64,000 nucleotides of DNA from Chitinophagaceae bacterium BSSC1 (lineage in GTDB: Bacteria > Bacteroidota > Bacteroidia > Chitinophagales > Chitinophagaceae), in NCBI GenBank assembly GCA_002256435.1, contig NKJC01000001.1, positions 1,240,001 through 1,304,000 on the forward strand. Reading direction: 5' to 3'. The translations under genes and the position numbers were made by a program. The notes under the pieces are model-generated. The model had not been told where the DNA came from and made no database searches. It worked only from the letters and a program-made list of their open reading frames with translations. Positions within the stretch are counted from its first letter, which is position 1; every line of letters begins with the position of its first letter. Positions 55,276 through 62,813 of this stretch are shown here, piece after piece.

Positions 55276-55432
55276 TTCTTCACTCTTATCTCTTTACTTT
55301 CCTCTTCTTCACTTTTATCTCTTCACCTACTTCCTCTTCACTTTCTTCTTCCAACTCTTCATTCTCATCTTTTAACTTCTTCTTCCTCATCATTCTTCAC
55401 TCTTGACTCTTATCTCTTCACTTTCATCCCTT
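55276..55432. repeat. Polypyrimidine (CT-rich) simple-sequence tract
   Basis: About 157 bases on the plus strand are almost pure C and T, with imperfectly repeated phrases such as TTCACTCTTATCTCTTCAC. Only scattered A residues interrupt it. Such a strand asymmetry can adopt triplex (H-DNA) structures. It begins immediately after the DUF2256 stop. Confidence 0.9.
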
Positions 55433-55524
55433 CTGTACAACTTTCTGTGCCACCCCCAATACTTCACCCCTTGGAACTAAGTGCTGGCGTACTTGTTTTT
55501 CAGGGTTTTGAAAAAGGGCGTTTT

Positions 55525-55650
55525 TTATACACGTTCTAGTATAAATAAGGGGGTTCTATTTTATACACGTTCTAGTATAATTTATTTTCAGATTTTATAC
55601 TCGTTCTAGTATAAAATAGAAGGGCCGTTTTTATACACGTTCTAGTATAA
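55525..55650. repeat. Palindrome array 2: four copies of TTATACNYGTTCTAGTATAA
   Basis: Copies lie at 55525-55544, 55561-55580, 55595-55614 and 55631-55650, with central bases AC, AC, TC and AC. Spacing is 36, 34 and 36 bp. Preceding AAAAAGGGCGTTTTTTATAC and trailing AAAACAGGGGTATTTTAAAA are the same as at array 1. Sequences between the copies also match in part (GGGGGTTCTATTTTATAC versus GGGGGTCCTATTTTATAC). The two arrays are therefore homologous and in the same orientation. Confidence 0.95.
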
Positions 55651-55880
55651 AAACAGGGGTATTTTAAAAATTAAAAAAGCAACTACACTCCGGAACAAAT
55701 CAATTACTAGAATCGAGAATTATTCGTTGGGACAAGAGATTATTCTGAAGAAGTAATGTAGGTGGTGAGATGATTATTCTGTTGGATTGATCTGGGTGGG
55801 AAGTGATTATTTTATGAATGATGAAGAGGAATGAATCAGTGGCGGTTTGTGATTTTGAGTATCGCCGGAGGCAAATATAT

Positions 55881-56783
55881 TTAGATTTCAAGGGCTGGTA
55901 AACCCTCCCAAACATAGGGATCAGTTTTTGACAAACCATCGGGACGAGGTTTAGAAGAACGGATGGTGTAAACAGGCCAGCAATCTAATTCGGCGGCGGG
56001 AAGTTCATAATTCAAAATGGATTGTAAATCTTCGGTAGACAATTCTGGTTCTAGCCATCTATCGCGCAAGCTATCTGTGAGAAAAAGCGGCATGCGCCAT
56101 TTGTTCTCTCCATCATTGTGAATCTGTTGCATCAGCGAGTTGGCGGCGCGGGTAATGAGTGTGAAGGTCCAGCGTTTTTCTAACTCACCTGTCTGGAGAT
56201 TGGGGAGCTCTGCCACGGAATAGAGTCCCGGTAAAAAAAACGGAGAGGGATGGGTTTTAGAACTGAGATCAGAGTTTGGGGTAGAATAGGTTTGTTGGTT
56301 TGGGGTGGAAAGGGTTTCTGAGTTTGAGGTGGAAAGAGTTTGTGGATTAGGGTTTGATGGTTCAGAGTTGTTGTTTGTTTTTTGATAAATAAAATAGGGC
56401 ACTTTTTTGGTAATGCCAGTGACCTTGCGGTGTTCAAAAATGCCTGTGACGGGAATGAGACATCGGCGGTTGCGGATCTTGAACCAATAGCTGGATGTGT
56501 CTCCCAGAATTCTTTCGCTACGGGCATTGAGCATCATGATGCGCTGTTTCATAAATGCCGCTTCGTCCTTGGTGTAAAAAGGAATGCAGCCCCATTCCAT
56601 TAGTTTCAAATGCATCAAACCGTCTTCTCTGTTGCACATCACAATAGGATGCTCGCCAAAAGAATGCGCAACAATATGTGCGCTTTTGTCTGGATGAATT
56701 TGAAACTGGTCATCTTGAATGATGCCAGGAAAAATATCGTGGATGCTTTGAAGGCTGGTATTAAAAGAAAGGTCGTAGCACAT
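55881..56783 (-). CDS. SRAP-family abasic-site-processing protein with in-frame insertion
   Basis: The 300-residue protein starts MCYDLSF, with the catalytic Cys2 exposed after Met removal. NARSE (86-90), GIFEH with Glu117 (GFYEW in most), and His222 in QQIHNDGENKWRMPLFL complete the SRAP active site (YedK/HMCES type). It forms a DNA-protein crosslink at abasic sites and so protects single-stranded DNA. Residues ~136-180 are a Ser/Thr/Asn/Pro-rich insertion coded by an AC-rich repetitive stretch, absent from the compact SRAP fold. It is last in the umuD-umuC operon, 2 nt after the hypothetical gene. Confidence 0.9.
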   Translation of the reverse strand: MCYDLSFNTSLQSIHDIFPGIIQDDQFQIHPDKSAHIVAHSFGEHPIVMCNREDGLMHLKLMEWGCIPFYTKDEAAFMKQRIMMLNARSERILGDTSSYWFKIRNRRCLIPVTGIFEHRKVTGITKKVPYFIYQKTNNNSEPSNPNPQTLSTSNSETLSTPNQQTYSTPNSDLSSKTHPSPFFLPGLYSVAELPNLQTGELEKRWTFTLITRAANSLMQQIHNDGENKWRMPLFLTDSLRDRWLEPELSTEDLQSILNYELPAAELDCWPVYTIRSSKPRPDGLSKTDPYVWEGLPALEI

Positions 56784-56785
56784 GC

Positions 56786-57307
56786 TTAGTGTTTTTCAAT
56801 CTCTATCAATCGGACTTTGGCGTGGTCTCGTCCAAACTTTAAAGTAATGAAAAGCTCACCGAATTGCAAAAACAGTTCTGCGTCCAAACCATCGCTGCCC
56901 TTGGGTTTCCACTTTAGACGGGTTTCTATATAGGATTTGATTTTTGCTTTTAAGGCATCGGTTGGTTTCCATTTTCGCATGGCCAATAGTGGTGCATAGA
57001 TTGCGTATCCCGCAGGTTGGCTTGCAGCTATTTTTAATCTACGCAAATGTTCTGCGTCTTCGGCATCGTACAAATAAGCTTGGGAATCTGTTTCCAGTTC
57101 CGCCATATGAATCTTGGCGCGGGAGAGTTCTGTGTATTCAGAAATTAAGAAGGCCGCTTTTGGTGGAGCGGCGTTTGCTTGTTGGTGTGAAGATGTTGTA
57201 TGTAGTCCCCGCTCATAGGTTTGACGCACAAAATATCTGTTGCCTGATTGCAGGTGAACCGATAATAATTGCGGTGAAAAAATGGTGAGTGGATTGTGCG
57301 GGATCAT
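56786..57307 (-). CDS. Hypothetical protein of the umuDC-SRAP operon
   Basis: I choose the ATG at 57305-57307 (173 residues); the longer frame overlaps umuC and is less likely. The protein opens IPHNPLTIFSPQLLSVHLQSGNRYFVRQTYERG and contains SEYTELSRAKIHMAELETDSQAYLYDAEDAEHL. It is soluble and mixed alpha/beta with a basic C-terminal part (KAKIKSYIETRLKWKPKG). I recognise no family. Placement between a translesion polymerase and an SRAP protein suggests a role in DNA damage tolerance, which is inference only. Confidence 0.6.
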   Translation of the reverse strand: MIPHNPLTIFSPQLLSVHLQSGNRYFVRQTYERGLHTTSSHQQANAAPPKAAFLISEYTELSRAKIHMAELETDSQAYLYDAEDAEHLRRLKIAASQPAGYAIYAPLLAMRKWKPTDALKAKIKSYIETRLKWKPKGSDGLDAELFLQFGELFITLKFGRDHAKVRLIEIEKH

Positions 57308-57338
57308 GTGTTCTGGGCTGTATGATGTTTGAATGGAT

Positions 57339-58601
57339 TTAGATCTGAATAGTGAGTATATCCTGCAATCTGGTGGTATAACAGGGTGAGCATTTTTCTT
57401 GGCGCAAGTGCCAATTTTTGCCGTTGCCCTGTGAAGCAAATTGCACGCTGTTTTTTCCAAGGTCAATATTCAAATTGTCTAAAGCTTTCATCATGGTATT
57501 CTTGCGCAATCTATTTTGGGCATCGAACATACTAAATTGTATTTGATTCTCCGGAATCAAATCAAGGGCCATGCAACCCACTTTGTGGTAATTGATGCCG
57601 GGTCTATAAATTCTGTCTAAACCTAGATTGGCATAGTGCAATAATTCCGTAGAATCATTTGATGCAACGGGCAGGGCCACATCAATTGAACGATAGTATT
57701 GTTCATCCTGCGCGCGGTGTTGATTGGTCTCAACAAACAAGTGCAGTTGTTTGGTGCATAGCAATCCCTTGCGCAATTTTTCTGCTACAATACTTACATA
57801 GTTGGCCAATGCTCCTTGCAAATCCGCTTTGTTATTAATTAACTGACCAAAGCCTCGCGCCACACAAATATTTTTCTTTGCCGCGGGCGATTCTTCCATG
57901 CCAATACTGCGGATTCCTTTGAGTTCATTAAAAGTTCTCTGACCTACCACAGACATATTTTTGCGCACCCATTCCTCGGGGGCATTCAGCAGATCGGCCG
58001 CAGTGTGGAATCCATTTTTTTGGAGAAGCTTAGCATACTGCGGCCCAACCCCCCAAATATCGCCCACGGCAGTAAATGCCAAGACCTCCGCAATTTTATC
58101 CGCAGTATCTAACAAGTGCACGCCAATTTGTTTTTTTGTTTTTTTAGCAAATCTGTTTGCCATCTTGGCCAACGTCTTAGTGGGACCCATCCCCACCGAA
58201 ACGGGAATTCCAATCTCGCTAACCACTTGGTGTTTGATCTCAAAACCCACCTGCTCTAAATTTTGATATGGGTGCGTGCTAAAATCTAAGAAGGCCTCAT
58301 CAATAGAATAGTATTCAATATTGTTACAGAAGCTACCCAGTTTGCGCATCACGCGATTACTCAAAGAACCATAGAGCGTATAGTTGGAAGAAAAAACCTG
58401 CACGCCGTTGGCTTCAAAAAATTCGCGGCTCATAAAAGCAATGGCACCCATTTTCACACCCAGTGCTTTTGCTTCATCTGAGCGCGCAATCACACAGCCA
58501 TCGTTGTTAGACAAAATGACAATGGGCTTTCCTTCTAACCTCGGTTGAAAGACTCGCTCACAGGAGGCATAAAAATTATTACAGTCAACCAAAGCAATCA
58601 T
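57339..58601 (-). CDS. umuC: Y-family translesion DNA polymerase, UmuC type
   Basis: The 420-residue protein starts [20 protein letters not shown], with the palm Asp in VDCNN, then SSNYTLYGS and the second metal site [11 protein letters not shown]. The thumb/little-finger regions follow, and the C-terminal zinc-bearing tail ([24 protein letters not shown]4113-like) is intact. It copies damaged templates together with UmuD'. It is encoded 7 nt after umuD and is second in the SOS-type operon. Confidence 0.95.
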   Translation of the reverse strand: MIALVDCNNFYASCERVFQPRLEGKPIVILSNNDGCVIARSDEAKALGVKMGAIAFMSREFFEANGVQVFSSNYTLYGSLSNRVMRKLGSFCNNIEYYSIDEAFLDFSTHPYQNLEQVGFEIKHQVVSEIGIPVSVGMGPTKTLAKMANRFAKKTKKQIGVHLLDTADKIAEVLAFTAVGDIWGVGPQYAKLLQKNGFHTAADLLNAPEEWVRKNMSVVGQRTFNELKGIRSIGMEESPAAKKNICVARGFGQLINNKADLQGALANYVSIVAEKLRKGLLCTKQLHLFVETNQHRAQDEQYYRSIDVALPVASNDSTELLHYANLGLDRIYRPGINYHKVGCMALDLIPENQIQFSMFDAQNRLRKNTMMKALDNLNIDLGKNSVQFASQGNGKNWHLRQEKCSPCYTTRLQDILTIQI

Positions 58602-58608
58602 GTGCTTA

Positions 58609-59043
58609 TCATTTTGGATCTACCAACACACGGGTCACTACCCCCCAGACCTTAAAGTCCATTTCTTCCGTGAGCACAATGGGTTTGTAAGATGGATTTT
58701 CAGGATGCAGCACCCAAGAGCGGGCGGTCTTGACCAATCGCTTCACGGTAAATTCCCCGTTCAACACCGCCACAATGATTTTGCCGTGACCGGCTTTGAG
58801 TGATCGGTCTACCACCAGGAGGGCGCCATCAGGAATAAAGGCGTTGACCATGGAATCGCCCTTGACCCGGATCAAAAAGGTGGATAGGGGTTTGGGCACC
58901 AGCATCTCTTGCAGGTTAATATCGTCCTCCATAAAATCCTGCGCGGGCGATGGAAAACCCGCAGAAATACTGGTTTTGATAAAGGGAATCTTGCGGATGG
59001 GCAGGGCGGAACGCCAAGATCTGCCCAGAATAGAGATAGTCAT
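58609..59043 (-). CDS. umuD: UmuD-type S24 serine peptidase (translesion polymerase accessory)
   Basis: The 144-residue protein has a self-cleavage site Ala28-Gly29 (ISAGFPSP), catalytic Ser64 (KGDSM) and Lys101 (VKRLV). The N-terminus is short and has no DNA-binding domain, so this is UmuD rather than LexA. Self-cleavage on RecA filaments would yield UmuD', the partner of UmuC. A perfect palindrome lies directly upstream of the ATG and probably controls the operon. Confidence 0.95.
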   Translation of the reverse strand: MTISILGRSWRSALPIRKIPFIKTSISAGFPSPAQDFMEDDINLQEMLVPKPLSTFLIRVKGDSMVNAFIPDGALLVVDRSLKAGHGKIIVAVLNGEFTVKRLVKTARSWVLHPENPSYKPIVLTEEMDFKVWGVVTRVLVDPK

Positions 59044-59064
59044 ATTGCTAAATTATTTAGCAAT
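59044..59064 (-). promoter_or_regulatory. Perfect palindromic operator upstream of umuD
   Basis: Arms ATTGCTAAAT (59044-59053) and ATTTAGCAAT (59055-59064) are exact complements around a single T, 21 bp in all. It abuts the umuD ATG. On the minus strand it contains TAATTTAG, close to the Bacteroidota TAnnTTTG element, so it may overlap the promoter. It could be the box for a LexA-like or XRE repressor of the operon. The sequence does not show which one. Confidence 0.7.
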
Positions 59065-59067
59065 GTT

Positions 59068-59100
59068 AAGTAAAAAGATTTTAGTTTGAGAACTAAAATC
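59068..59100 (-). terminator. Intrinsic terminator for the sbtA-like gene
   Basis: On the minus strand GATTTTAGTT-CTCA-AACTAAAATC is a perfect 10-bp stem with a four-base loop, followed by TTTTTACTT. It lies 25 bases beyond the sbtA-like stop at 59125 and just before the umuD operator. It should insulate the SOS operon from read-through. Confidence 0.85.
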
Positions 59101-59124
59101 AATGATTTTTATGGGGGTGGGGTC

Positions 59125-60114
59125 TTAACCCAAACAATGGATGATCATATAATAAAGCGGCATACCCAAGGTCACATTAAATGGGAACGTGACCCCCAGG
59201 GCCATGGGAATATACAAACCGGGGTCAGACTTAGGAGCGGCCAGGCGCATGGCGGCGGGCACGGCAATATAAGAAGCAGAGGCGGCCAGAATGGCAAAGA
59301 TGAATCGGTTGCCTTCTTGATGGGTAATCAACTGACTGGCATAAGCCACCAAGCAACCATTGATACAGGGTACCATAATGGCAAAGAAAAACACAAACCA
59401 ACCGTGCTGACGAAAAGCCGCAAAACGCTTGGCGGTGAGCATGCCCATCTCCAAAAGAAAGATGGCTAGGAAGCCCTTGAAAATATCAGTGGTAAAGGGT
59501 TTAATGCCCTCGGCCTGTTTGGAGTCCGCAATAATCCCAATGATCAAACTACCCATGATCATGAGCACACTCCCATTAGAAACGGCGTGACGTAGAATAG
59601 AACCAATACCCACAGACGCCGATTTTTCTTCCTTGTCAAATTGCATGATCAAGATAAAACCCACCACAATTGCGGGAAATTCCATGAGCGCCATCACCGC
59701 CACCATATGACCACCAAACTGAATGGATTGCATTTCTAAAAAGCTAACGGCAGACACAAATGTTACCGCGCTCACAGAGCCATATGCTGCCGCGATGGCT
59801 CCTGCATTACTCACCCCCACTCTTTTCTTCAAAATGAAAAAACTATAAAGTGGAATTAGGGTAGCTATGAGCATCCCAAAAACAAGGGAGTAGCCAATTT
59901 CTGCGTTGAAACTACTGTGTTGTAATTCCTGACCGCCTTTGAAGCCAATGGAAAAAAGGAGGTAAAGAGAAATGAACTTGATAGAAGGACCAGGTATTTC
60001 TAAGTCCGATTTAATGGCCGTAGCAATAATCCCCAATACAAAGAAAAGTAATGTTGGGTTGGTTAAATTGGCACCCAACATTTGAAAGTTAATATTCGCT
60101 GCTATTGGAAACAT
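59125..60114 (-). CDS. sbtA: Sodium-dependent bicarbonate transporter, SbtA family
   Basis: The 329-residue protein has about ten membrane helices in two similar halves. Motifs typical of SbtA (DUF897) are FSIGFKGGQELQ, AAAYGSVSAVTFVSA, ALMEFPAIVVGFIL and the matching ASASYIAVPAAMRLA in the second half. It takes up bicarbonate with sodium. In a heterotroph it may feed anaplerotic carboxylations. No PII-like SbtB is next to it; a small membrane protein gene overlaps its start by 26 nt. A divergent LysR regulator is encoded upstream. Confidence 0.9.
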   Translation of the reverse strand: MFPIAANINFQMLGANLTNPTLLFFVLGIIATAIKSDLEIPGPSIKFISLYLLFSIGFKGGQELQHSSFNAEIGYSLVFGMLIATLIPLYSFFILKKRVGVSNAGAIAAAYGSVSAVTFVSAVSFLEMQSIQFGGHMVAVMALMEFPAIVVGFILIMQFDKEEKSASVGIGSILRHAVSNGSVLMIMGSLIIGIIADSKQAEGIKPFTTDIFKGFLAIFLLEMGMLTAKRFAAFRQHGWFVFFFAIMVPCINGCLVAYASQLITHQEGNRFIFAILAASASYIAVPAAMRLAAPKSDPGLYIPMALGVTFPFNVTLGMPLYYMIIHCLG

Positions 60115-60286
60115 CTTGTTTGTTCTGCTTTGAAAAATGAGCCGATAGATAGACTAAACTAACAAGAGCCAGTCCGCTGCAGAGTTTAGACAACATGAGA
60201 TCTTCTGAAGTAAAAGCCGTTGCAAGACAAAAACAAAAAGCTAGAATAGCCAGTGGGAGCGTGAGTTTTAAGATTGCTGATTTCAT
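60089..60286 (-). CDS. Small two-helix membrane protein upstream of sbtA
   Basis: The 65-residue protein has two hydrophobic helices (~6-25, ILKLTLPLAILAFCFCLATAF, and ~33-50) and a polar tail (KQNKQDVSNSSEY). No family is recognised. It is encoded directly upstream of sbtA, with a 26-nt overlap, so the two are translated together. It is not similar to SbtB. A role as a transporter subunit or inhibitor is possible. Confidence 0.65.
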   Translation of the reverse strand: MKSAILKLTLPLAILAFCFCLATAFTSEDLMLSKLCSGLALVSLVYLSAHFSKQNKQDVSNSSEY

Positions 60287-60332
60287 GTTTTAATTTCTTA
60301 CAGCAAAATTGAACCGTTTAATTCATATATTG

Positions 60333-60364
60333 TTATTTATAATTATTGTGTTAAGCATAAATAA
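60333..60364. promoter_or_regulatory. Inverted repeat between lysR-type gene and sbtA operon
   Basis: TTATTTAT (60333-60340) and ATAAATAA (60357-60364) are exact complements separated by 16 bases, inside an extremely AT-rich, 83-base divergent intergenic region. The position and symmetry suit binding of the LysR-type regulator encoded from 60370. A T-N11-A half-site is not unequivocal in such AT-rich DNA, so this is a candidate only. Confidence 0.45.
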
Positions 60365-60369
60365 AACTT

Positions 60370-61293
60370 ATGAACTATTCCCTACACCAATTAGCCATCT
60401 TCTTAAAAGTGAGCCAAACCAAGAGCATTACTAGAACGGCAGAAGAAATGCACTTAACACAACCAGCTGTGTCTATACAGTTAAAGAATTTTCAGCAACA
60501 GTTTGACCTGGCACTTATTGAGATCATTAACAAGCGGGTCTATATCACTGATTTTGGAATGGAGATTGCGCAGTGTGCAGAGAATATATTAAATGAGGCA
60601 AAGAGTATTGACTACCGGCTTATGCAATACAAAGGTTCACTAACGGGGACCCTCAAAATCTCCTGTGTATCTACGGGCAAATACGTGGTCCCCTATTTCC
60701 TCTCCAAATTTCTAAAAACAAATGATGGGGTAGAACTACGCCTAGACGTGTCTAACAAATCAAGGGTAGTAGAGACCCTAGAAAAAAACGAAACCGATTT
60801 TGCACTGGTATCGGTACTACCCAATCACTTGCAACTAAACAGTATCTCGCTCATGACCAATACCCTGTTCTTGGTTGGGCCGGGAGACCATCCCTACAAA
60901 AAAGAACCCATGAACAAAAGCCTCTTAGAAACCCTGCCACTCATCTATAGAGAAGAGGGATCTGCCACTAGAATGGCCATGGAAAAATTTATAGAGAACA
61001 AACGCATCACGGTTAGAAAAAAGATCCAGCTCTCTAGCAATGAAGCCGTAAAGCAGGCGGTACTAGCAGGAATTGGTTATTCCATTATGCCCATTATTGG
61101 ATTAAAGAATGAGCTAGCCAACAAACAATTACAGATCATCCCCACCAAAGGATTACCACTCAAAACAACCTGGAACTTAGTGTGGTTAAAAGACAAAAAA
61201 CTATCGCCCGTGGCCAAGGCTTTTATTCAAGATCTGAACCAAGAGAAACAAAGCATTATCCAAGAAAATTTTAGTTGGATCAATAAGTTCTAA
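60370..61293 (+). CDS. LysR-family regulator, divergent from sbtA (CbbR/CmpR-like)
   Basis: The 307-residue protein has an N-terminal winged HTH (HQLAIFLKVSQTKSITRTAEEMHLTQPAVSIQLKNFQQQFD) and a two-lobed effector domain with GTLKISCVSTGKYVVPYFLSKF. Its residues and gene arrangement are close to those of CbbR/CmpR-type regulators, which control carbon-uptake genes, so sbtA is the likely target. Autoregulation is usual in this class. It ends before a bidirectional terminator. Confidence 0.92.
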   Translation: MNYSLHQLAIFLKVSQTKSITRTAEEMHLTQPAVSIQLKNFQQQFDLALIEIINKRVYITDFGMEIAQCAENILNEAKSIDYRLMQYKGSLTGTLKISCVSTGKYVVPYFLSKFLKTNDGVELRLDVSNKSRVVETLEKNETDFALVSVLPNHLQLNSISLMTNTLFLVGPGDHPYKKEPMNKSLLETLPLIYREEGSATRMAMEKFIENKRITVRKKIQLSSNEAVKQAVLAGIGYSIMPIIGLKNELANKQLQIIPTKGLPLKTTWNLVWLKDKKLSPVAKAFIQDLNQEKQSIIQENFSWINKF

Positions 61294-61366
61294 AAAAAAG
61301 ATTCCCCTACCGTTTACGGGAGGGGTGGCCGTAGGCCGGGGTGGGTAGATCAAACCAATCTTTTTT
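61294..61366. terminator. Bidirectional GC-rich terminator between lysR and tlpA-like genes
   Basis: An inner hairpin (CCCCTACCG-TTTA-CGGGAGGGG, 61304-61325, one mismatch) lies inside an outer repeat, AAAAAAGATT (61294-61303) with AATCTTTTTT (61357-61366). Both directions therefore end with a T run. The segment between them (GGCCGTAGGCCGGGGTGGG) is GC-rich, unlike the rest of the window, and resembles repetitive elements that are dispersed in other Bacteroidota genomes. Confidence 0.8.
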
Positions 61367-62765
61367 ATTTAGCCACTGTTTTCACAATCGGCGCCCCCAC
61401 ATATTTAGCCAATGTTTCGCGCGTGTTTTTATCAGAAGGTCTAAGACCAGCAGAAGAAATAATATTACCCTGTGGATCAATCAACACATTTCTAGGAATC
61501 AGACTCACGTTCAAAAATTTCATGAAATCAGATTGCAAACCTTTGTCAGCAATCAGCTGTTGGCCACCCACTTTTTTTTCCGTTACAAAATTGCGCCATT
61601 TGGTATAGTCTTCTTTGCTGTCAATGGAGATGCAAACGAATTCAATGTTTTGATTGCCCTTATAATCAGCAATCAGTTTGGTCAACTCTGGAAACTCCCT
61701 AACACAAGGTCCACACCAGGTAGCCCAAATATCAATGTATACATATTTACCTTTAAAAGAAGCCAGACTAGTTTTACCACCTTTGTGGTTTTCATAGTCA
61801 AAACCAGCCAAAGACATACCCGTTCTATTGGTTTGGGCCGTTGACAAGCGTTTTTCTAATTCTTCCTTGCTTTTTGCTACCCTTACCATGGGTTTAATTT
61901 TCTGATAATTCAATTCAAAATTAGCATTGCGCGCATCTACCTGATTAAAGAGCATGCGCACTACCTGATCCCTAACGGGCTCGTATTGAATTTTGTCTGC
62001 AAATGCGCCCGTAAATTCAATGATAGAATGATTGGGATTTTTCTTTTTAGCATCTGCTTCATGAATCCGCCAATTGTCAATGATCAGGTATCTATAATCC
62101 ATGGAATTATTATAGGCCAAAGCGTCATTCATGTCTAGGTTCCTAATGGGATCCAGATAATTTTCTGGAATAAAAGGTTCCTTTTTGGCATGAAATACAT
62201 AGAATTTTTGATAGTTATTTCTGATTAACAAATAGTCATACCCAATTAATTTTAGAGCAAGATCCCTATCTTCTTTGATAAGTTTTGTTTCATCTAATTG
62301 TTGCCTCATTTTAGCAGCATAGTTGTCAATCCTGATTAAAAAACTATCAACAGGCACTACAAAAAAAGCACCTGCATCGGCCACCAGGGTACCTTTTAAT
62401 TCTGCTTTGTCTTTAAAATATTTATTAAAGTCTGCCCCCTCACCTGAGAAAGTCATAGATTTTGAAAAAGCCTTGTTATCTATGCTCACGGTTAAGTCAT
62501 AGCCATTTTTCAAAAAAATATTGGAATAGGCTTTTCCCTGCTTAATAAAATAAATGCCCGGTTCATGGAGTTTAAATGTTCCAGCAAAATTGCCTTTCTC
62601 ATCAACAGGAATAGAGGTTTCAAAAGAATTGTCAAACTTGTAAATGATCAACTCTAATCCGGATGAGTTCTCTAAATGACCTTGAATTTTGCAACTGGTT
62701 TCCTTGTTTTGGCCAAAAGCGGCAACTACTACAAGCAAGTATAATCCTAAAAATAATTTTTTCAT
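61365..62765 (-). CDS. TlpA-like thiol-disulfide protein with DUF4369 domain
   Basis: The ATG at 62763-62765 (466 residues) gives a signal peptide (KKLFLGLYLLVVVAAFGQ); the frame extends eleven codons upstream. An N-terminal DUF4369-like beta domain (CKIQGHLENSSGLELIIYKF) is followed by a helical middle part and a thioredoxin domain with WATWCGPCVREF. The VSLIPRN stretch holds the usual cis-proline region. It probably acts as a periplasmic or membrane-associated reductase in redox homeostasis. Its gene lies 48 nt after the SusD-like gene, so it may be co-transcribed with a Sus-type locus that continues beyond the right edge. Confidence 0.9.
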   Translation of the reverse strand: MKKLFLGLYLLVVVAAFGQNKETSCKIQGHLENSSGLELIIYKFDNSFETSIPVDEKGNFAGTFKLHEPGIYFIKQGKAYSNIFLKNGYDLTVSIDNKAFSKSMTFSGEGADFNKYFKDKAELKGTLVADAGAFFVVPVDSFLIRIDNYAAKMRQQLDETKLIKEDRDLALKLIGYDYLLIRNNYQKFYVFHAKKEPFIPENYLDPIRNLDMNDALAYNNSMDYRYLIIDNWRIHEADAKKKNPNHSIIEFTGAFADKIQYEPVRDQVVRMLFNQVDARNANFELNYQKIKPMVRVAKSKEELEKRLSTAQTNRTGMSLAGFDYENHKGGKTSLASFKGKYVYIDIWATWCGPCVREFPELTKLIADYKGNQNIEFVCISIDSKEDYTKWRNFVTEKKVGGQQLIADKGLQSDFMKFLNVSLIPRNVLIDPQGNIISSAGLRPSDKNTRETLAKYVGAPIVKTVAK

Positions 62766-62813
62766 TTGGCTATTTATATGTTGTTCAATCTTAAGCAAAC
62801 ATTGTATTAATCA

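Larger units (their letters stand above)
55276..55880. other. Gene-free block with polypyrimidine tract and palindrome array
   Basis: These 605 bases contain no credible gene. A polypyrimidine stretch (55276-55432) is followed by a short unique segment, the second palindrome array (55525-55650), and about 200 bases of degenerate GA-rich sequence in which GATTATTC/T recurs (55708-55870), resembling the satellite that follows array 1. The only long open frame is an artefact of the low-complexity strand. Confidence 0.8.

Noticed and set aside
55173..55406. Plus-strand frame of about 77 codons starting inside the DUF2256 gene
   Set aside because: Its second half is pure Ser/Phe/Thr from the polypyrimidine tract; the DUF2256 frame has a clear family signature instead.
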